64,000 nt of DNA, taken from positions 434,001-498,000 of the forward strand of contig JAPDFW010000058.1 in assembly GCA_028826165.1 (NCBI GenBank). The letters are read 5' to 3'. The position numbers and the translations under genes were made by a program. The notes below the pieces were generated by a model. The model had not been told where the DNA came from. It was given only the letters and a program-made list of their open reading frames with translations, and did no database searches. Source of the DNA: Anaeramoeba ignava. Its lineage: Eukaryota > Metamonada > Anaeramoebidae. Of the stretch, positions 59,923 to 64,000 are shown in pieces; the stretch's first letter is position 1, and each line of letters opens with the position of its first letter.

Positions 59923-61689
59923 TTAATTTAAATACTGACTTTTAAATTTCTTAATTAATAAATGAAATAAATTTGGATATGCTTGATTTAATTGAAAATA
60001 ATCAATTCCTCTTTCTATTTCATTAATGATTTCTTGTGTAATTTGAATTCCATCTTTAATTTGATTTGAATAAATCCAATATTCAAATATTTGAAATGAT
60101 TTATTACTTAATTCACTATAATCTGTAACTTTATTAGATTTATCTTCAGTTACAGATAAAAACATTCCTCGATATAATTCACTTCTCATTATTAATATTA
60201 ATTTTGGAAATTTATATCGTTTTTCTTTTCTTTCAATTATAAAATCTTTTTCATTTTCATTTAAATAAATTCTTTTAATTGTTTCTTCAATTTTTTCATT
60301 TAAATTTATAATTTCTTTAATTTCAGAATATAACTTTGGATTTATAATTTTATTTGAATAAATCATTTCAAATATTTGATTTGATTCTTTAATTGATTTT
60401 TTTGAAATAATTTCTTGAAGTTTTTCAATTTGATTTTGATTTTGGTTTAATCTATATTTCAATATTAATTTATGAGCTTTGATTATTTCTCCATTTTCTG
60501 TTTTAAATGAAATATCACAAAATTCTTTTCTTTCAAATAGTTTTATCAAATCTTCTTCAAGATTGGAAAAAGAAGGAGGAGAATAATAAAGAAATGAATT
60601 GAAATATCCACAAGAAATATGATAATTGGAAACATCTTCATTAAATCTTAATTTAGGAAGTTCAATTTGAATTGGAGAATATTGGTATTGTGTATCTCCA
60701 ATTCCTAATTGACCCCAATAATTATGCCCAAATACTATTAATTTATGATTAGAAATTAAAATCAAAGTATGAACAGTTCCAACAGAAAAATCAAGAATAT
60801 TATCATCATTTTCAAATAAAGATGATTTGATTTCAGTAAATTCATAAATATGAATATATTTGCCAAGTCCATTATATCCATAATTTCCACATGAATAAAG
60901 TTTTCTTTTTGGATTTTCATTTTCATCTTCATTTTCAATCAACATTATTGAATGAGTAAATCCACATTGAATATCAATTATTTTACCTTTTGGAATATTT
61001 TGTATTTTGGTTAATTTTTGGATTGTTTCTTCTTCTTCTCTTGATTCTCCTAATCCAAGTTGACTATAATAATTATATCCGCATCCAAATAATTCTTGAT
61101 TTGAATTTAAAACAAAAACATGTTTTGAAGTATTTCCTGAAAATATTTTAGAAACATTTCTCATCATTAAAATTGGTTTTTCTGTTTTTTCAAGTGTTTT
61201 AAAATCAAAACCAAGTTGACCAAATTCATTTGAACCAATTCCATAAGCATTTTGATTTGAAGTTAATAAATAAATTGAATATCTTCCAGAAACAATATCT
61301 TGAATTATTCTATCATTTGTATCTTCAATTAATGATGAAATATTGATAAATTCATTTGGATTTTCTGGATTAATATCTTCTCCTTTTGCAAATACATTTC
61401 CTTCTATTGTTAAAATAGCTTCATTTTCATCACCAACAGTTACTTTTTGAATATTTTCTTCAATTTGGATTTTTGAAGGATTTTGTTTTGAATCATTTTC
61501 ATGTAAATATTCTATTGCTTTTCCATTTTCAAAAAGGAAAATTGTTGAAAAATTTCCTGATGAAATTTGTTTAATTTGTTTTTCATTTTCATTTTCAAAT
61601 TTAAATTGAATTGGTTTTGTTATTATTTTTGGTTCATTTTTGAAAAGTTCTGGATAATTATTTCTTCCAAAAAATATAATTTCATTCAT
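59923..61689 (-). CDS. RCC1-repeat plus BTB protein, copy 2 (intact)
   Basis: Intronless 588-residue protein, start [16 protein letters not shown]. Residues 1-380 hold RCC1-type repeats ([68 protein letters not shown]). Residues about 385-588 carry a BTB-type segment ([24 protein letters not shown]) and a second BTB half ([39 protein letters not shown]). It ends KKFKSQYLN without the Gln repeat or CaaX box of copy 1. Close similarity and a 63-base gap show recent tandem duplication. Likely a ubiquitin-ligase adaptor or scaffold by family. Divergent from the ankyrin-BTB gene, 77 bases start to start. Confidence 0.85.
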   Translation of the reverse strand: MNEIIFFGRNNYPELFKNEPKIITKPIQFKFENENEKQIKQISSGNFSTIFLFENGKAIEYLHENDSKQNPSKIQIEENIQKVTVGDENEAILTIEGNVFAKGEDINPENPNEFINISSLIEDTNDRIIQDIVSGRYSIYLLTSNQNAYGIGSNEFGQLGFDFKTLEKTEKPILMMRNVSKIFSGNTSKHVFVLNSNQELFGCGYNYYSQLGLGESREEEETIQKLTKIQNIPKGKIIDIQCGFTHSIMLIENEDENENPKRKLYSCGNYGYNGLGKYIHIYEFTEIKSSLFENDDNILDFSVGTVHTLILISNHKLIVFGHNYWGQLGIGDTQYQYSPIQIELPKLRFNEDVSNYHISCGYFNSFLYYSPPSFSNLEEDLIKLFERKEFCDISFKTENGEIIKAHKLILKYRLNQNQNQIEKLQEIISKKSIKESNQIFEMIYSNKIINPKLYSEIKEIINLNEKIEETIKRIYLNENEKDFIIERKEKRYKFPKLILIMRSELYRGMFLSVTEDKSNKVTDYSELSNKSFQIFEYWIYSNQIKDGIQITQEIINEIERGIDYFQLNQAYPNLFHLLIKKFKSQYLN

Positions 61690-61766
61690 TTTTGAAAAGA
61701 AAAAAATGATTTTTCATTTTTTCATTTTTTCACTTTTTCACTTTTTTTTCCGAAAATAAAATAAAA
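61690..61766. promoter_or_regulatory. Compact bidirectional promoter
   Basis: 77 bases separate two start codons. Three or four TTTTTCA(C/T)TTTTT units lie on the plus strand at 61708-61750, and one AAAAATGATTTTTCATT unit is symmetric. Expression of both BTB genes from here is inferred. Confidence 0.45.
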
Positions 61767-63833
61767 ATGAATTTATCTGATACACTTTCATTTGTTGAGG
61801 CAGAAAGAACAGTTGAAGCTTTCGGTGTTTCAAATATCCCACTTTTAATCAAAGAAGCAAAAAACGGGAAAAACGGAAATATTTTGCATTTTTTATGTTA
61901 CAAAGCAAAAATCCAAAAACTTTCAAAAGAACTTGAAACAGGAAAACACGACATCAACAAACAAGACAAAATGGGGAACACTCCACTGCACACAACATGC
62001 TTTGGAGGGATTCGGGAATGTTTTGAAACGATTATCAAATTTGATCCAAATTTTTCAATCCAAAATCAAAAAAACGAAACACCACTTGATTTGGCCTTTT
62101 TATCCAATTTTGATTTCGCAAAGCAGTTCCTTCTGCAGAAGAACGCACCACATCATATGAACATCAGCGATCTTCAGAAAGCAATCATCTTAGGGAATCT
62201 TGAAGAAGCATTGAAAATCATCAATAATTCCAGTCTCGAAACCTTGGAGTTCAAGGACAAGTTAATGAATACAGCGGCTCACGATGCAGCGGGATATGGG
62301 AGGTTTCCTTGTCTCAAGGCGCTTATAAATAAAGGCGTGAAAATTGACGAGAAGAATTCTGCTTCGCGAACACCGCTTTATCTGTCTGTCCTGAACAAGC
62401 ATTTTGAATGTTTTGAAATTCTTATTCAAAATGGAGCAAAGGTATCAACACAGAACATTTATGGCTATAGTCCTCTACATCTTGCGGCCGAAGATTCGGG
62501 ACATTCCGATTCTTTCCTCGAAACTCTTCTGAGCAACAAGGCAAATGTGGCCTTGCGTGATACTGATCAGATGACCCCGCTTCATTGCGCAAAAACCCCG
62601 TCCAAAACTCGTCTTCTGCTAAAGTACGGCGCGGATCCTAACGCTACTGATATTTGCAATTTCGCTCCTATTCATTTCGCTGCAAAGAAAGGGGATCTTC
62701 TCTCAATCAAAGAACTCATCTCTTTTGGATCCAAAATTTCCTTTACAAATTCCTTTATTTATCAACCAATTTCAATTTGCACTCTTAAAGGCAACTACAA
62801 ATCCCTTAAATATCTTCTTTCTTGTCTAGAACAAAAAGAACTCAACAATTACATCGATATTGAAAATGAAAAAACCAAAAATATCATCGTTTTTGCTCTT
62901 AAAAAAAATCATCCAAAATGTTTGAAATTTTTACTATCAAAATTTGTTAAAAAAATTTCATTGAAAAGAAAAACCTTTTTATTCCAACAAGCAATTATTT
63001 CCGAGTTTTACGAATGTGCTTATATCATCTCTAAAATAGAAACCCACGAAGAACCGCAATTAGATTCAAATCCTGAGGAATTCTATCATTTGTCGTGGGA
63101 ATTTTCACAAGATTTTCTTTGGCTGTTTAAAAACGGTTTGTTTTTTTCTGATTCAAAACTTGTTCTTCCAAAAAATAAGAAACAAAATCATCTTTCCAAA
63201 AAATCAGCCGAAGAAACAATTTCCTTTCCTGTTTTTAATGCATTGATTCAATCAAGAATTGGATTTGAAAAATTGGATCTTTTTTTGGAAATTTGCAAAC
63301 AATATAATTATCATATCATTAAAAACCTTTTGAAATTTATTTACACAGGAATCTTATTCCGTTCAAAACTGAAAACAGACGAAGATCAAACTCTTCGCGA
63401 AATTTCGAAAAAACTTGATTTTCCAATTCTTTCAAAAGTTCTTGATCAAAAAATTTTTTTCGATCAAACTATTTATGAAGATTTGGGAAAATTATTAAGA
63501 AAAGATTTGCCAGTTCAACATGATTTTTCAATTAAAGTCAATAATGATCCAAATCAAGTAATCGAGTGTCATAAATATATTCTTGCTTCAAGAAGTGAAC
63601 TTTTTCGAGGAATGTTCTTGAGTTTGAATGACCCTTCAAATTCTGCCCCTGATTTAAGTGAAAGAAGCTTTGATGCTGTTTATCAAGTTATTCAGTTTCT
63701 TTATACTGATAATCTTCAAACTAATGATCCAATTATTTTGGAAGAACTTTCTGATGCTGATTTGTATTATGGTTTATTTGGAAAATCTTTTAAAAATCAA
63801 TTTGAACAAAAAATTCAATTAAATGAAAAATAA
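61767..63833 (+). CDS. Ankyrin-repeat plus BTB/POZ protein
   Basis: Intronless 688-residue protein. Residues about 30-330 contain seven or more ankyrin repeats (NGNILHFLCYKAK, MGNTPLHTTCFGG, NETPLDLAFLSN, NTAAHDAAGYGR, SRTPLYLSVLNKHF, GYSPLHLAAEDSG, MTPLHCAKT, FAPIHFAAKKGD). The middle is diverged helical sequence with a BTB-like piece (FPVFNALIQSRIGFEKLDLF, LLKFIYTGIL). The C-terminus is a BTB domain: DFSIKVNNDPNQVIECHKYIL, SRSELFRGMFLS, PDLSERSFDAVYQVIQFLYT. The RSELFRGMF text matches the second BTB half of the two RCC1 genes next door, so the three genes form a BTB cluster. Likely a Cullin-3 adaptor or scaffold by family. Codons at 62150-62700 are notably GC-richer than the rest of the window. 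Confidence 0.85.
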   Translation: MNLSDTLSFVEAERTVEAFGVSNIPLLIKEAKNGKNGNILHFLCYKAKIQKLSKELETGKHDINKQDKMGNTPLHTTCFGGIRECFETIIKFDPNFSIQNQKNETPLDLAFLSNFDFAKQFLLQKNAPHHMNISDLQKAIILGNLEEALKIINNSSLETLEFKDKLMNTAAHDAAGYGRFPCLKALINKGVKIDEKNSASRTPLYLSVLNKHFECFEILIQNGAKVSTQNIYGYSPLHLAAEDSGHSDSFLETLLSNKANVALRDTDQMTPLHCAKTPSKTRLLLKYGADPNATDICNFAPIHFAAKKGDLLSIKELISFGSKISFTNSFIYQPISICTLKGNYKSLKYLLSCLEQKELNNYIDIENEKTKNIIVFALKKNHPKCLKFLLSKFVKKISLKRKTFLFQQAIISEFYECAYIISKIETHEEPQLDSNPEEFYHLSWEFSQDFLWLFKNGLFFSDSKLVLPKNKKQNHLSKKSAEETISFPVFNALIQSRIGFEKLDLFLEICKQYNYHIIKNLLKFIYTGILFRSKLKTDEDQTLREISKKLDFPILSKVLDQKIFFDQTIYEDLGKLLRKDLPVQHDFSIKVNNDPNQVIECHKYILASRSELFRGMFLSLNDPSNSAPDLSERSFDAVYQVIQFLYTDNLQTNDPIILEELSDADLYYGLFGKSFKNQFEQKIQLNEK

Positions 63834-63888
63834 TTCCAAATAAAAAAAACTGAAAAATTTTTTTTTCATTTTTTTCTTTTTTTTTAAA

Positions 63889-64000
63889 ATGAATTCAAGT
63901 GTTAATTTTTGGAAAAAATCTTTTAAAAATGCAAAATTTATAAACTTTTCAGGAAATGAAATGAAAATTAAAATTAAACAAAATGAAAAAATATTTTTTA
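63889..64000 (+). CDS. Start of an unidentified gene (cut by window end)
   Basis: ATG at 63889 follows a TTTTTTCATTTTTTTC element and opens 37 codons to the window edge: MNSSVNFWKKSFKNAKFINF..., rich in Lys and Asn. Too short to identify. Confidence 0.45.
   Translation, partial: MNSSVNFWKKSFKNAKFINFSGNEMKIKIKQNEKIFF

Noticed and set aside
1-64000. tRNA or other structured RNA genes
   Set aside because: No cloverleaf-like GC-containing segments or A/B-box pairs were recognised by eye; small RNAs could be missed without a covariance search.

Overview
The window is a very AT-rich, intron-rich nuclear fragment of a unicellular eukaryote. Gene content (tri-snRNP proteins, COMPASS-type SET1, ARPC1, dynein light intermediate chain, copines, CCR4-NOT, GRIP golgin) is clearly eukaryotic. 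Introns are GT-AG, usually with GTAAA(A/T) donors. Coding text is full of N/K/E/S/Q homopolymeric tracts. The tandem RCC1-BTB and ankyrin-BTB genes, CARMIL and copines suggest an amoeboid protist such as Anaeramoeba (Metamonada); that assignment is an inference from general knowledge and was not tested.

Layout. 0-5 kb: SNRNP27 (+) and a five-exon CARMIL gene (+). 5.3-8.8 kb: a satellite array of about 143 bp per monomer. 9.2-10.7 kb: a six-exon AGC-like kinase (+). 10.9-21.2 kb: a giant SET1-type H3K4 methyltransferase (-) with a huge low-complexity N-terminus. 21.6-25.2 kb: ARPC1 (-). 26.0-28.4 kb: an HRI/PEK-type eIF2-alpha kinase (+). 28.7-30.9 kb: CNOT10 (-). 31.0-36.6 kb: a GRIP-domain golgin (+) and a VWA-like protein with a long Ser-Lys tract (+), both interrupted in frame. 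36.7-39.0 kb: dynein light intermediate chain (-). 40.4-47.0 kb: two tandem copines (-). 47.3-50.4 kb: alpha/beta hydrolase with tandem UIMs (+). 50.6-53.2 kb: glutaminyl-tRNA synthetase (+). 53.3-56.6 kb: coiled-coil plus PH protein (+). 56.7-57.8 kb: PPIH-type cyclophilin (-). 57.9-61.7 kb: two tandem RCC1-BTB genes (-). 61.8-63.8 kb: ankyrin-BTB (+). A further gene starts at 63889 and runs off the end.

Themes. Several genes belong to actin, membrane and motor biology (CARMIL, ARPC1, copines, dynein LIC, GRIP golgin, PH coiled coil). Two are spliceosomal tri-snRNP partners (SNRNP27, PPIH). Others act in gene expression and stress control (SET1, CNOT10, GlnRS, eIF2-alpha kinase). There is no operon-like logic; neighbouring genes are divergent, convergent or tandem with short spacers.

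Most striking non-genic features are introns of 0.3-1.4 kb made almost wholly of one short repeat private to that intron, the 143-bp satellite with a dimeric higher-order pattern, and T-tracts with a TCATTT core before most start codons. Several otherwise convincing genes carry single-base frame shifts, often next to A-runs. Sequencing or assembly indels are the simplest explanation, but a few are worth checking as real lesions or recoding sites. No rRNA, tRNA, CRISPR or transposase gene was seen.
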